A stretch of 64,000 bases of DNA. It comes from Bursaphelenchus xylophilus. Lineage: Eukaryota > Nematoda > Chromadorea > Rhabditida > Aphelenchoididae. The position numbers were made by a program, and so were the translations under genes. Positions 22,701-33,164 of the stretch are shown one piece after another. Below the pieces are notes generated by a model. It was not told the DNA's origin. It saw only the letters and a program-made list of their open reading frames with translations, and made no database searches. The stretch is taken from NCBI GenBank assembly GCA_904066235.2, contig CAJFCV020000004.1, forward strand, positions 8,928,001-8,992,000, read 5' to 3'. Each line of letters opens with the position of its first letter. The first letter of the stretch is position 1.

Positions 22701-25700
22701 GATCCATTGGCCAAAAACGTATCATTTTGCATCCCGGAAGTATCAAAAATGCAGCAAAACACCTCCCTCTCCAAGTGAAAAAACTCCCATTTCAAAAGCG
22801 CGCCCACTCTTTTTGTGAGGGCTCCTTCTAAATGGAGTTTTTTAGTTGGACAGGGAGGCATTTTGCCACATTTTTAATACTTCCCGGATACAAAATGATA
22901 CGTTTTTTGCCACTGGATCAGGTCCGTCACTGTAGCGAAATTATTATTTTTTCGAAATGCAGAAAGGCCCTTTTCGCTTCTGAGTGGCATGACGTTAACT
23001 ATAAGAGAGTTTTGAGTATCTATTTACCGTATTTTAGGTGGTAAAAGTCATAAATCATCATTCTTTTGAAATTTTTTTTGATTAACTTTAGTATACTATC
23101 CTATTTTTTAACTATTTTTAAGTGTATTGCAACTAACTTGCCTCCGCAATAACTCCAACACAGCCCGAAATGACGGCCGCTTTTGCCTGCGCGCCACTCA
23201 TTCCCCCCAATCCGGCGGTCACAAAAACTTTGCCCGCCAAACTCTCCACCCCCAAATACTTTCGTCCCGCATTCATCACAGTGATCGTGGTGCCATGCAC
23301 GATCCCCTGCGGCCCAATATAGCAGTAGCTGCCCGCCGTCATCTGACCATATTGGGTAACGCCCAACGCGAAGAATTTATCGTACAATTGTTTGGTCGAG
23401 TAATTTGGAATCATCATTCCGTTGGTGATCACGACTCTGGGCGCGGTTTTGTGGGATGGGAAGAGGCCGAGAGGATGGCCGGAGTAGAGGGAGAGGGTTT
23501 GTTCGTCCGACATTTCGTACAGGTAGCGGAGGACCAAGCGGAATTGAATCCAGTTGGAAAATACCTGAAAAAAAGATGTTTTTTTAACAGGGGAAGTACT
23601 TCAAGTGCGACGCTCAGATTTTGATGAAACTTGGCACAAATTTAGAATAATGTTTTCTAAGACATATGCGAGAATCCTAGCTCGCGCTTTGCAGAAACAA
23701 CCGAGATTTTTAGATCGAAAGTCGGCGAAAATGTGAGACTTTTTGCCGAATTTTGGCACGAAAATTTTCATACCTATTTCTACCCTAAAGGGTCATGTTT
23801 CTACAAAAAATCAATTTTTTCCGCGTGAAACTGGCAAAGTTATGGCCAAAAAGCGTTTTTATCTCTGACCGCTCTACGCGTGAAGCGTTCTCTCTTGGCG
23901 GCAAAGATCGTTCGATATCCCGGCTGCGCCTGCAAAGAGCGAGCTAAAACTTTCAGGAATTGATATCTAGTCTATGCCCGACGTGTCCGCAAAAATTTTC
24001 GCCTGTAAGTTACAAGTACCCTAAGTGCGACGCTCAGATTTTCTTAAAACTTTGCACAAATGTCGGGCATAAGCTAACTATCAATTCCTGAAAGTTTTAA
24101 CTCGCCCTTTGCAAACGCCACCGAGATATTGAACCATCTTTGCCGCCGAGAGAGCACGCTAAACGTGGAGAGCGGTCAGAGAGAAAAACGCTTTTTGGTC
24201 ATAACTTTGCCAGTTTCGCGCGGAAAAAAATGATTTTTTGTAGAAACATTACCCTTTAGGGTAGAAATAGGTATGAAATTTTTCGCGCTGAAATTCGCCA
24301 AAAAATCTTAAATTTTCGCCAACTTTCGATCTAAAAATCTCGGCTGTTTCTGCAAAGCGCAAGCTAGAATTTTCGCATATTTTTTAGAAAAAATCGTTCT
24401 AAATTTGTGCCAAGTTTGATAAAAATCTGAGCGTCGCACTTGAGGTAATTCCCCTATTAAAAAATCCCGAAAATACCTTAAAAAATTGTAACCTAAATTT
24501 TTGGCAAGTTTCATCAAAATCAAAATGAAGAAAAAACTTGAAAATTTGATATACCTGTCCATTTCCCCCATAAGTCACCAATTCCTGAGGGAATTGGGCC
24601 ACCGCCGGGTCCAAATTGTTCAAAATCATGAGCACAATCGCGGCTCCCTCCCTCGTTTTGCAAGGGATTTGATCGATTGGAAGCGAGTTGAGCTGATGAT
24701 TGGGCATGAAACGGTAGGCGTAGATGTGGCCATATTGCTCCAATTCCTCGGCGAATTCCTGCGCCAACTCTTGATGATGTTTGGCCGGCACATATCGGAG
24801 AATATTGGAGATGGCTTGCTGGAAAATGAAGTGGTGAAAGATGACTTATATGATAGAGAGAGAGTGGCAAAATTGAGGCTGGTTGTTGTTCAAAATGTAA
24901 ATATTATTTTACAAGGGAAGTGTTCGAAATGCGACGCTCAGATTTTCTTTAAATTTTTGGCATAGTCTATGCCAAATATCCTGAATATTTTGGCCAGCAA
25001 TTTGCCAGGGCAGCCGAGATATTCAAGGCTCGTTTGCGGCCACGAAGTCAAGAAATCAGGCAAAGTGTGGAGAGCGATCACAGAAAAAAAGCATTTTTTG
25101 GCTATAAAAGTCATCGATCTTCGTTTTTGGCCTCAAATTTTGGTCTTTTATATGTTACAATAACTCAGGATAAAGAAAACTAACCTTAGTAATAGCTAAA
25201 ATTAGAAAAAGTGGACATATTGCAAGGCTCCGCCGAGCCTTCGCGGAGCGTTCGCAACGGGTTTTCCAGGCCTCATAGGCACTTCTACCACCTTTTTTTG
25301 GGGGGTATCTACCGTATCTACCTGTCCTAGGCCCTTTATCGATCGATTTTGTGTTGATCCCAAAAATCAAGACGCGAAAAAACGCCACCTTTTTTGCCAA
25401 ATTTCGGCTCAAAAATCTCGGTTGTTTCTGCAAAGCGCGAACTATTCAGCAAAGTGCGAACTCTCGCATATGTCTTGGCAAAAATTATTCTAAATATTTT
25501 TGTGCCGGGCTTTATTAAAATATATATAAAGGTCGCATTTTGAGCACTTCTCCTGCCAAAATTGGTCATCATATTCGCTGTAACACTCTGTAACAAGAAA
25601 GTATACTTAAAAGACAGTAGGGCGTATTTTAAAAAACATTGAAAGATCAGGAATCCTAGAATATCTAAAATTTACCCTCTTCTCCGCAGTGTTCAGCGGG

Positions 25701-25816
25701 CAAATTCTCTTCGGAGCATGAGCAATCGGCAGCGCCCGTTGCTCCTTGGGGTACTCGATTAAAGTCGGCTCAAATGGGCAGGTTTCCAAGATTTGGAGGA
25801 GCTGTTGGTTGTTCAT
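19725..25816 (-). CDS. Urocanate hydratase (urocanase)
   Basis: Second enzyme of histidine breakdown, converting urocanate to imidazolonepropionate in the cytosol with tightly bound NAD+. Exons in coding order: 25676-25816, 24555-24818, 23142-23564, 21818-22311, 20609-20733, 20390-20559, 19725-20138. They sum to 676 residues, the length of human UROC1. Seen: LDPAVAQFPQELVTYGGNGQ, the nucleotide-binding GLGGMSGAQAKAA, DLGSDQTSCHNPFNGGYYP with the catalytic Cys, and HNGGGVGWGDVINGGFG. The third exon must end before GCAAGTT, a GC-AG intron with the usual strong AG|GCAAGT donor; a GT donor 4 nt on would break the frame. A TTTCTAG acceptor 5 nt before the ATG suggests trans-splicing. Three introns are filled by long palindromes. 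Confidence 0.96.
20760..21535. repeat. Foldback repeat in urocanase intron
   Basis: Arms about 20760-21100 and 21263-21535 are inverted copies (CGAGATTTTTAGACCGAAAT, GGAAAAATTCG and CTAGATTTACATGCTCTCTCG themes). Same family as 23575-24455. A 155-bp TIR element lies near the axis. Confidence 0.8.
21106..21260. mobile_element. MITE family B, copy 1 (155 bp)
   Basis: Ends TCAGTCTGTCGGGAAAATAA and inverse, TA on each side (21104-21105, 21261-21262). Other copies are at 31948, 45272 and 53651, with a decayed one near 50455. Confidence 0.88.
21535..21772. mobile_element. MITE family A, copy 3
   Basis: Begins GAGTGACGGACCTGATCCAG and ends GGATCAGGTCCGCCACTG. Directly follows the foldback repeat and ends about 45 bp from the exon at 21818. 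Confidence 0.82.
22515..23100. repeat. Palindrome with a TIR element at its axis
   Basis: Arms 22515-22687 and 22933-23100 are inverted copies (AAATACGGTAAATAGATA, GGCATGACGTTAACTATA and TTTCGAAATGCAGAAAGG themes). MITE A copy 4 fills the exact centre. Lies in the urocanase GC-AG intron. Confidence 0.82.
22688..22932. mobile_element. MITE family A, copy 4
   Basis: Full-length, CAGTGGCGGACCTGATCC to GGATCAGGTCCGTCACTG, flanked by TA at 22686-22687 and 22933-22934. Confidence 0.88.
23575..24455. repeat. Long palindrome filling a urocanase intron
   Basis: Two arms of about 430 bp meet near 24000. Each carries AGTGCGACGCTCAGATTTT, CGAGATTTTTAGATCGAAAG or its relative, CCCTAAAGGGT and GCGTGAAACTGGCAAAGTTA themes. 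Partial single-arm relatives occur at about 24910-25140, 25380-25560, 33030-33130, 52065-52150 and 63530-63780. Confidence 0.85.
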
Positions 25817-26366
25817 TTTGTCTAGAAATGTACTTTAATCATCAGTAAAAAGAAAAATAAAATATTAAAAGAGCATTTTTACTATTTTTACACCTCAAAA
25901 ATATTAAAATATAGATTTTTTCAGCCAAAAAAAATATTTTTTTTTTTGCTCCAAAAACCACGTAAATTTTCCAAAACCACATGAAAAGAATCAAACAAGC
26001 TTAAAACCTTGTCCCTTCCGCAAAGACCGAAGACTGAGGGGCGATGTAAACCGATCAGTTATCTTTTTCCCATCAATATTATCAATCGCGCAACGAGCGA
26101 ACATTCAATTCGATCAAGTGATCTTATCTCAAATTTGTTATAAGAATGGAACGTTATGCAACCAAAAACACGTCAAAACGAGAGCAGAGATCATGGTTGA
26201 GAAGCAAGAAAGGTACTGAAAAATTTTTTTATTTTTTCAAATTCATTATGGTTTTTGTGCCTTTCATGACTTGTTTCAAAAAGGTCTCCATTTCTTCAAA
26301 ATTCTTACAGTTTTCAAACAAGATGACAAAGAGATTTACTGCATAGCACCCAAAAAGTGTACTTTA
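25817..26366. other. Intergenic stretch upstream of urocanase
   Basis: AT-rich. At 26146 an ATG opens 22 Arg/Lys-rich codons up to a possible donor at 26214, but no continuing exon was found. Nothing else supported. Confidence 0.35.
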
Positions 26367-26499
26367 TTAGGATGGCCCATAAGTCTTGTGTATTTTTGGG
26401 TTTGAGAATTAAAGTCTCGTTTCGCAGGCCTAAATGGATGCATCCCTTAAAGCACAAGTCAACGACCCCAAAATACATAAGACGTATGGGCCACCCTAA
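26367..26499. mobile_element. Small TIR element
   Basis: 133 bp, ends TTAGGATGGCCCATAAGTCT and inverse. TA at 26365-26366 and at 26500-26501; the latter TA is shared with the next element. Confidence 0.8.
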
Positions 26500-26501
26500 T
26501 A

Positions 26502-26760
26502 CTAGGCGGGCCAAAAAGTCTTGACATCTCTGCACAGTGCGCCGTCGTGCATGAAATTTGTCGCGCGGCGACAAGAAGCATTTAGGGTGCAATGCGACCC
26601 CGCACAGTGCAAAAAGATTGTTTTGAAAAAGGGTAAACAACGCACAGTGCGTTCTTCATTCGCACCCCGCCAAATTTTTATCGCGCGACACCTCGTCGCG
26701 ACACCGAATTCATGCGCCCGCACGGTGCGAAAACATGTCAAGACTTTTTGGCCCGCCTAG
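26502..26760. mobile_element. TIR element carrying GCACNGTGC motifs
   Basis: 259 bp, ends CTAGGCGGGCCAAAAAGTCT and inverse, TA outside. The interior holds four GCACNGTGC motifs (near 26532, 26602, 26643 and 26720) and several GTCGC/GCGACA copies. Confidence 0.85.
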
Positions 26761-26879
26761 TAGAATATTTTTTTTGACAAACAGGTTCCGTACTGGAAGA
26801 ATTCAGATTTAGACGGCGCACAGCTTTTTTTCTACCTGGTGTGAAAGTATCTTATGATTACAAGGGATATCCCACCATA

Positions 26880-27087
26880 CAGTGACGGACCTGATCCAGT
26901 GGCAACAAAACGTATTATTTTGCATCCGGGAAGTATCAAAAAACGTGGCAAAATACCTCCTTCTCCAAGTGAAAGACTTCGTCTTGAAAGGCGCGCCCTT
27001 TCCTTCAAAAAATAGCGCGTTTTTGAAATCTGAGTTTTCTCACATGATTCATAATCGAAAATTATAAGCAATTTTATCGTTATGCTA
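26880..27087. mobile_element. MITE family A, copy 5, right end lost
   Basis: Starts CAGTGACGGACCTGATCCAG after a TA. The inverse right terminus is missing. The sequence runs into a stretch (about 27045-27087) also found, inverted, beside copy 2. Confidence 0.7.
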
Positions 27088-27332
27088 CAGTGACGGACCT
27101 GATCCAGTGGCAAAAAACGCACCATTTTGCATCCGGGAAGTATCAGAAAATGCAGCAAAAGGCTTCCTTGTCCAACTAAAAAATCTCCATTTTGAAGGGC
27201 ACCTCACAAAAAGAGCGGACGCGCTTTTGAAATTGGAGTTTTTTCACTTGGAGGGGAGGTATTTTTCTACATTTTTGATACTCTCCGGATGCAAAATGGT
27301 ATGTTTTTTAGCATGGAGCAGGGCCGCCATTG
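27088..27332. mobile_element. MITE family A, copy 6, degenerate
   Basis: Left end intact after TA; right end decayed (AGCAGGGCCGCCATTG). Confidence 0.75.
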
Positions 27333-27519
27333 CATTGGCATGTTTGAAATGTCATTTCCCCCTTTTTATCTTGAATTTCTCAGATTTTGCGGAAGAAAAA
27401 TCATCTCGCCGCTCTCCAAAATCTAAATTCCCCCAAATGAGCAAAATTTTGAAGTCTTTATTCAAATTTGCACGAAAAAATTCGCAAAAGAAACGCGAAA
27501 TTTATTCAAATTATTCAAA

Positions 27520-27603
27520 TTACGTCTTCAAAGTGCAGACGGTTCGGTATAAAAGCGGGGGATCCCGACGTTTGGGCATCAGTTCGTCTGTTTCGTGTGA
27601 AAG
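27520..27603 (+). promoter_or_regulatory. MSP promoter
   Basis: A TATAAAAG box at about 27549 is followed by CGGGGGATCC and TCAGTTCGTCTGTTTCG before the ATG. The same box and downstream block recur before the truncated MSP copy at 33295, which supports their being part of the ancestral MSP promoter. Confidence 0.65.
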
Positions 27604-28205
27604 ATGGCCCAGTCTGTTCCTCCCGGAGATATCACCACCCAGCCCGGCACCAAGGTCGTGTTCAACGCCCCCTACGATGACAAGCACACCTACCACATCA
27701 AGGTAAGAGAGGGATACTGTAGAATGGGGATTACTCTAGGGTTAGGTAGGGTTATGGGTTACTGTAGGTCACTTTAGTCATCCAAATTTGGCGTAGATTT
27801 GATATAACAGTAGCTATGAAATTCCTGTTTCCTGAGGTGGCCGTAACTGCGATTTTGCTATAGTATTGAGCCTTGTACAACGATTATTATTATTTCGGTT
27901 CATATATGTTTTCTTTGCAGGTGATCAACGCCGGCGGTCGTCGTATCGGATGGGCCTTCAAGACCACCAACATGAAGCGTCTCGGCGTCGACCCCCCATG
28001 CGGAGTCCTCGACCCCAAGGAGGCCGTCTTGGTCGCCGTCTCCTGCGACGCCTTCAACTTCGGCCAGGAGGACACCAACAACGACCGTATCACCATCGAG
28101 TGGACCAACACCCCCGACGGAGCCGCCAAGCAGTTCCGCCGCGAGTGGTTCCAGGGCGACGGTATGGTCCGCAGAAAGAACCTCCCCATCGAGTACAACC
28201 CCTAG
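27604..28205 (+). CDS. Major sperm protein (MSP)
   Basis: Exons 27604-27702 and 27921-28205 encode 127 residues, the standard MSP length. MSP polymerises into fibres that drive amoeboid sperm crawling and also signals to oocytes; the family is nematode-specific. Seen: start [10 protein letters not shown], then [50 protein letters not shown] and the end [11 protein letters not shown]. Codon use is strongly GC-biased at third positions, unlike its surroundings, as expected for an abundant protein. A short intron follows codon 33. An AATAAA lies at about 28246. Sperm-line expression is inferred from the family. Confidence 0.98.
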
Positions 28206-28377
28206 GCGATTGTTGGCTCTCTGCTAGTTGTGTTTGTCGTTGTGTAGAATAAAGTTTTGGATCTTTTTTTTTTGGTCTTCGTTTTTTGGAGCTACTTTGA
28301 ATTGGGCCATGTGCAATGTTGTTGTGATATATGTGGCATCTTTTTGGCTCAATTTAACTTAATTTTCCTATGCAGTA

Positions 28378-28745
28378 GTGGGATTTTTTGAAAATATATT
28401 GATTTCCGACAGTTTTAGAGCTTTTTTGAGATTCTTCAGGTTTTCGCTGTGGGACCAAAACTTGAGATCCTTTTTGGCTACTCTATTGGTTTTCTGGGTC
28501 TTCCCAATACATAATGTATATCTAAGAGCGGTTTTGGCTTTGTTTATGGCCATTTTACGGAGGTCAGGATTTCGCGGTGGGACCCTGATTTTATTTTATT
28601 TTGGCTTAATTTAACTTTTTTTTCTATTCAGTAATGGCGTTTTTAATCACTTTTTGTGAAGATATATTGATTTCCGACAGTTTTAGAGCTTTTTTGAGAT
28701 TCATCAAGTTTTCGTTGTGGGACCAAAACTTCAAACTCAAAATTC
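28378..28745. repeat. Direct repeat pair downstream of MSP
   Basis: A block with GATTTCCGACAGTTTTAGAG and TTGTGGGACCAAAACTT recurs at about 28400-28470 and 28672-28730. The GGTCCCACCACGAAAACCT theme reappears inverted at about 30200 and 30333, and loosely at 32608. Origin unknown. Confidence 0.6.
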
Positions 28746-28979
28746 GAATTTTCAAACGATACTTTTATGAACAGATAAAGCAAAAATTGTAAAATACTCC
28801 GTACTCAAATTTTTCGTTATTTTGAATTTCTGAACCCTAGACTGGTCGCCCTTTCTGTGCTCTCCGCTTTTTCAATGTTCCCTTTCCCTTTTCTCATCAC
28901 TAATCCATTATGCTCTGGTTCACCACGCTTCATTTACCGGATTTACCTTGTTAATCGCCCCGCCATTCTCTCATCTCGT

Positions 28980-31900
28980 ATGCAAAGCCGGGAGGGGTTT
29001 CGAACACTCGTGGTTATCATATTATTCAATTTGTCGCTGGTGTTTTGGCCAAACCGAAAAATTGTCGAGTGTTTGGTATGTTGGAGACCTATTTTTCGAG
29101 CGTCAGTGGATGTAAGTGGCCTGAAATTTATTTTTGGGGTGTTTGAAAGTAGCCAAGGCTTGTCAGGACGACTATTTTTTTGCTTTCCAGATGCTTTTTT
29201 ATTCCAAAATTTTTGAATTTTTTTTTGTCAATTTTTTGTATAAAATGTCGATTTTCGGTAAGAATAGGAATAAATCATTTTCCTAGAGACGTAAAAATTA
29301 AATATGGAGCTTTTTAGAGAATTAATTGTGTCATTATGACGACTTTTTTCGAGTTTTTGACCATTTCGACACTTGTTTCAGGGATTTTCAAAATTTTCGT
29401 ATAATATGTCACCCTAACTCAAAAAAAATAAGCTCGCTTTTTACAATCAAAATTATACTGTTCATCCAATACCAAAAAATCACGTCGTATTTTAGACGTT
29501 CAACAAGCTTTGGACCCAATTTTACTCCGATTTGTCCCCGACTACAAGGTTCAACCGGGATTTCCGCAATTTCGACGGAGTTGCGAAGTGTAAGACCCAT
29601 TTATTTCTGTTCCGACTGATGTAAAATACAATGGAAATTATTGTCTTTATTTGGTTTTAGCCGCCCACCAGATTGGGAGTCCAAAAACGAGGTGGAAATG
29701 GCATTAACCCCTCGAATTCAAGAGGTACGGCCAGAAAAAATGACAAAAACTAATGATAAAAAGTAAGTTGATAATCGGATTTTGTATACGTTGTATTGAG
29801 TATGTCCTGTAGAAGAATTTTGAGTGATTTTTTTGTGAAAAAATTTTGAAATACCATCAGTATGACAGATTATTTGGAAAGTCATTCTCTCCGATATTTT
29901 TCTAAATTTTTGGTCAATTTTTTTTTCAGCAAAATCCCACATTGGCCTGAGCCGGATGGCCATCAATATGATGCTTCGATGGAGAGTGGAATTTGGTTTG
30001 CTACTGCCGAAAAAGAAAGCGATATCTCCGAGGAAAGGCCGCTTTGTCGACGGAATGCCAAAAAATACGTTCGAAGGGAAAAAGAGTGAGTTTCAAAAAG
30101 ATTGGAGATGTAAAATACGTCATTTGTATCATTTTCCATCCTTGGAGGGTCATTTTATTCCACTCGTTTTGAAAAATCTCAGTTCTCCGAAAATTTTTGG
30201 TCCCACCACGAAAACCTGAAAACATTAAAATAGCGGGAATAAATTTTAAAATACGGTCTATGACACTCTAGAGATCTTGTCTTTTAATTTGGACTATAAA
30301 TTTTTGGTAAAATACGTGTTATTGATCTTAATTGAGGTCCCACCACGAAAACTTGGAAAGTCTCAAAAATGGCAGAATTTGCGCTTACTAGGGAAGTGTA
30401 CAAACGAACCCTCACCAAATGGAAAGTGATATACACCATTGGAAAGCCCTTGAAAAATGGTGCAAGACACCATTTTCATTTTTTGCAGAATGCCTTTCCG
30501 CGACGACATACTGTAAATTTCATTATTTTTAGGTCATTTCGCAACAAAAAGCTTTCTTTCTCTTGAGCGGATAAAAATCCTCGAAGAGGGTTGCTTCAAT
30601 AGTGCAGTGGTTGCTGAGCAGGCTGATAAGCCAAACCAAGCTAGGTTCGATTCCTAGCTTGGGCAAAAACATTTTGCGTTCTTACAGTTAGGATAATATT
30701 TGAGTTAAACTTTTACAAAGTTTTTAATTTTGCTAGAAAACGGTCGATTACGGTTAAACCCATCAAACTTACATGTTTTTCAAAATTAAAAAAAGTGAAA
30801 AGTGTTTTTTCATGTTGTGGGTGTTTAAAACCAGTAAATATCATATGTAAAATGGTTTTACTGGCAAGCGCCAAACTTCATAATGATTCTTAGGCCAACC
30901 TAGTAGCAATATTTACCATTTAGCGTTTTGAAATAAGATTTATTTTGCCCCACAGCAGATATTGTAACTACTTAAGGGACAAAACAACCGTTTATAATTT
31001 TTTGCCCTGGGGCATTCTGCAAAAAATGAAAATGGTACCTTTCACCATTTTTCAAGGGCTTTCCAATGGTGTATAACACTTGCCATTTGGTGAGGGTTCG
31101 TTTGTACACTTCCCTAGTTAGATAAAATACAGGGTGCGGCAAAAAAATGGAAACTTATCTTTATAGCTATATTTTTCCTAATAATCCAAATTCCGCAAAA
31201 GTAACGGTCATCTTCAATAACATAGAGCATTGTTTATAACATATTCAACCCGTTTTACCGTGGCTGCTTTTGGTGGCGATATAGAGCTCCAAACGTGACT
31301 TAAAATTTTGGCCTTTTGGCCGCAGCTTTTTTCGGGGAAATCGGTCCCGTTCTTGACGCAGCGATTACTTTGCGACTCCAAACTTTTGTGGCGTGTAGTG
31401 CAGATGCTGGTCTCCAATTGAAAAAAAAATACAGTCCATTGGATCTATACCCGGCGAGCAGGCGCTCTTTTCGCAGACGGGGTGAAATCGGGAAAATCGG
31501 TCTCAAAATCGGTCTTGACTCGTTGTTGCCCTGTGAGTCGGCGCTGAGTCTAGTTGGAACGTCAAATTTGCGCTGTCAAGGTTCTACTGAGCCAACAGAA
31601 GCATGAGGAAATCGAAGTTAACGCGGCGCTAGAATTTTGCCCGCTTGATCCACGAAAATCTCGGAATTCTTGCCGCTGGCACAAATTCCGCCTTAGGCGA
31701 TGACGGCCCTTATTTTGACGGTGTTCGTCGTTAGCCGACGTGCAGGGGGCCTCATCCGATGGGACTATGACGTTCTGTTGGTTGTGCACCCGCCAAAGAT
31801 TGCACCGCGAAGGGAATGCGCTCCCATCGCGGACCTGCGGCCCGACGTCGGAATTTGCGCCATTTTTTCAGGCGTACCGGCTTGATCTTGCCGATTAGGA

Positions 31901-32846
31901 GTTGGGCATTTCAGACCTTGCGTGGGGAGACTTTGAGTTGATTTTTATCAGTCTGTCGGAAAAATAACGGCGGATCGTCGCAGCAAAATGTCTCGCCTCG
32001 CCGTTATCGCGCACCAAATCCCAAGCCGCGGCTTGCAGTCGCAAAGCGATGATGAGCGACTCCGAGGCGCGACGATCCGCCGTTTTTTTCCCGACAGACC
32101 GATAGCTATTTGGCCGACTGGTCGGTTGCTGATGCCGGTCTCACGGGCAATTTTTTCTCGAAATCGACGGATTTCGCTATTGATGTCTCCGCGGCTAGCA
32201 GAAGTGTTGGCGGTGCGTTTTCTTTCGCTCACTGGACGCTTAAAATTGTCAAAAAGCTCCCTGCGTTGTTTGATGACTTTGGACACAACGTGCTTTCTAT
32301 GCCGGGCAAATTAACAGTTCGCACAGGTAAAAAACAGGTCCGAAATCGAGGTCCCTCTTTTTGTCATTCAAAAAAAGAATGTTAATAAACCGATATGGAC
32401 ATGAAATTATAAGGTCTAGGAGAGAAAGCTACGTAGAATTTAATGGTATGAAAATAATTTTGCTGCACTTAAAAATTTTTGCGTCAGGACCCAATGAAAA
32501 AAGTTTCCATTTTTTTGCCGCACCCTGTATTAGACCCAAACAACAAGTATGTGGCTAAAAATTCTTATTTTTTATATAAAATTAACCTTTCTCCCGATAA
32601 GCCATTTGGTCCCGCAACGAAAACTCCAAAAAATATTATTATGGTAAATTCAGCGATATCTCCAAACAAATCGACTTGATCATTCAAAAAGTGCAAGCTT
32701 CGTTGTCCTCATCACCACAAATCTACGTCACAATTGCCAAATCCACGACAAGAGCAGCGAATTTGAGCCGCAACAGGTTCCAAAGGACCATGAATAACAT
32801 CATGAGGCTGGAACCAATCCCCGAACACGGTGAAATGGAGTTGTAG
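28980..32846 (+). CDS. Unrecognised protein with N-terminal hydrophobic segment
   Basis: Five exons with matching phases give about 224 residues: 28980-29111, 29496-29587, 29661-29762, 29930-30085, 32654-32846 (TAG). I do not recognise a family. The N-terminus (MQSREGFRTLVVIILFNLSL) looks like a signal peptide or membrane anchor. The middle is charged and contains HWPEPDGHQYDASMESGIWF. The C-terminal 64 residues (ISKQIDLIIQKVQASLSSSP onwards) look helical. The start could be an in-frame ATG further upstream. Intron 4 is 2.6 kb and contains two transposons. Support comes only from splice signals and frame continuity, so exon boundaries are provisional. Confidence 0.5.
30388..31117. mobile_element. 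Tourist-like TIR element, TTA target duplication
   Basis: Terminal repeats of about 105 bp begin CTAGGGAAGTGTACAAACGA and end with the inverse. TTA flanks both ends (30385-30387 and 31118-31120), the PIF/Harbinger type of target. No transposase. The unique centre includes the tRNA-like sequence at 30592-30668. Confidence 0.8.
30592..30668 (+). ncRNA. tRNA-like sequence with Pol III A and B boxes
   Basis: TAGTGCAGTGG (30600-30610) matches an A box and GGTTCGATTCC (30644-30654) is a perfect B box at tRNA spacing. The B box sits in a 10-bp perfect hairpin, CCAAGCTAGG / CCTAGCTTGG. I cannot form a proper acceptor stem, so a tRNA pseudogene or SINE-like head is more likely than a working tRNA. 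Confidence 0.45.
31130..32527. mobile_element. TIR element (CAGGGTGCGGC ends), TA target
   Basis: About 1.4 kb. Ends CAGGGTGCGGCAAAAAAATG and inverse, TA at 31128-31129 and 32528-32529. No long transposase frame is recognisable, and the interior is interrupted by MITE B at 31948. Whether it derives from an autonomous element is unknown. Confidence 0.75.
31948..32102. mobile_element. MITE family B, copy 2, nested
   Basis: 155 bp, TCAGTCTGTCGG to CCGACAGACCGA with TA on both sides, inserted inside the 31130-32527 element. Confidence 0.85.
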
Positions 32847-33164
32847 ATGACTTTATTGGATCACAAAGCGCCTATTATTGATGACTGTATGTAAAAATTA
32901 TTTTTTTCGCGATGAAATTAAATTTGTGATATTACACTTGACATCTATTTAATTTTAATAGTTTTATTATGGCAATAAAATTGTAAATTCAAAAAATAAC
33001 TTGGAATACCTTTATTTAAAGTTATTATGAATCTTTTTTGTTTAGATTTTGATGAAATTTGGCGAAAATTTTGATTAGAATCTACCACGACGTATCAGAT
33101 TTTTAAGCTCGCGCTATGCAGAAACCGCCGGGTTCCCTCACAAATTTCCGATTTGCCCACCGAA

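Noticed and set aside
26146..26213. Possible first exon, Arg/Lys-rich, ending at a GTACTG donor
   Set aside because: No downstream exon in the needed phase was found, and transposons and the MSP gene follow.
31130..32527. Autonomous Tc1/mariner transposon
   Set aside because: No transposase-like frame or DDD/E motif visible; only short frames on both strands.
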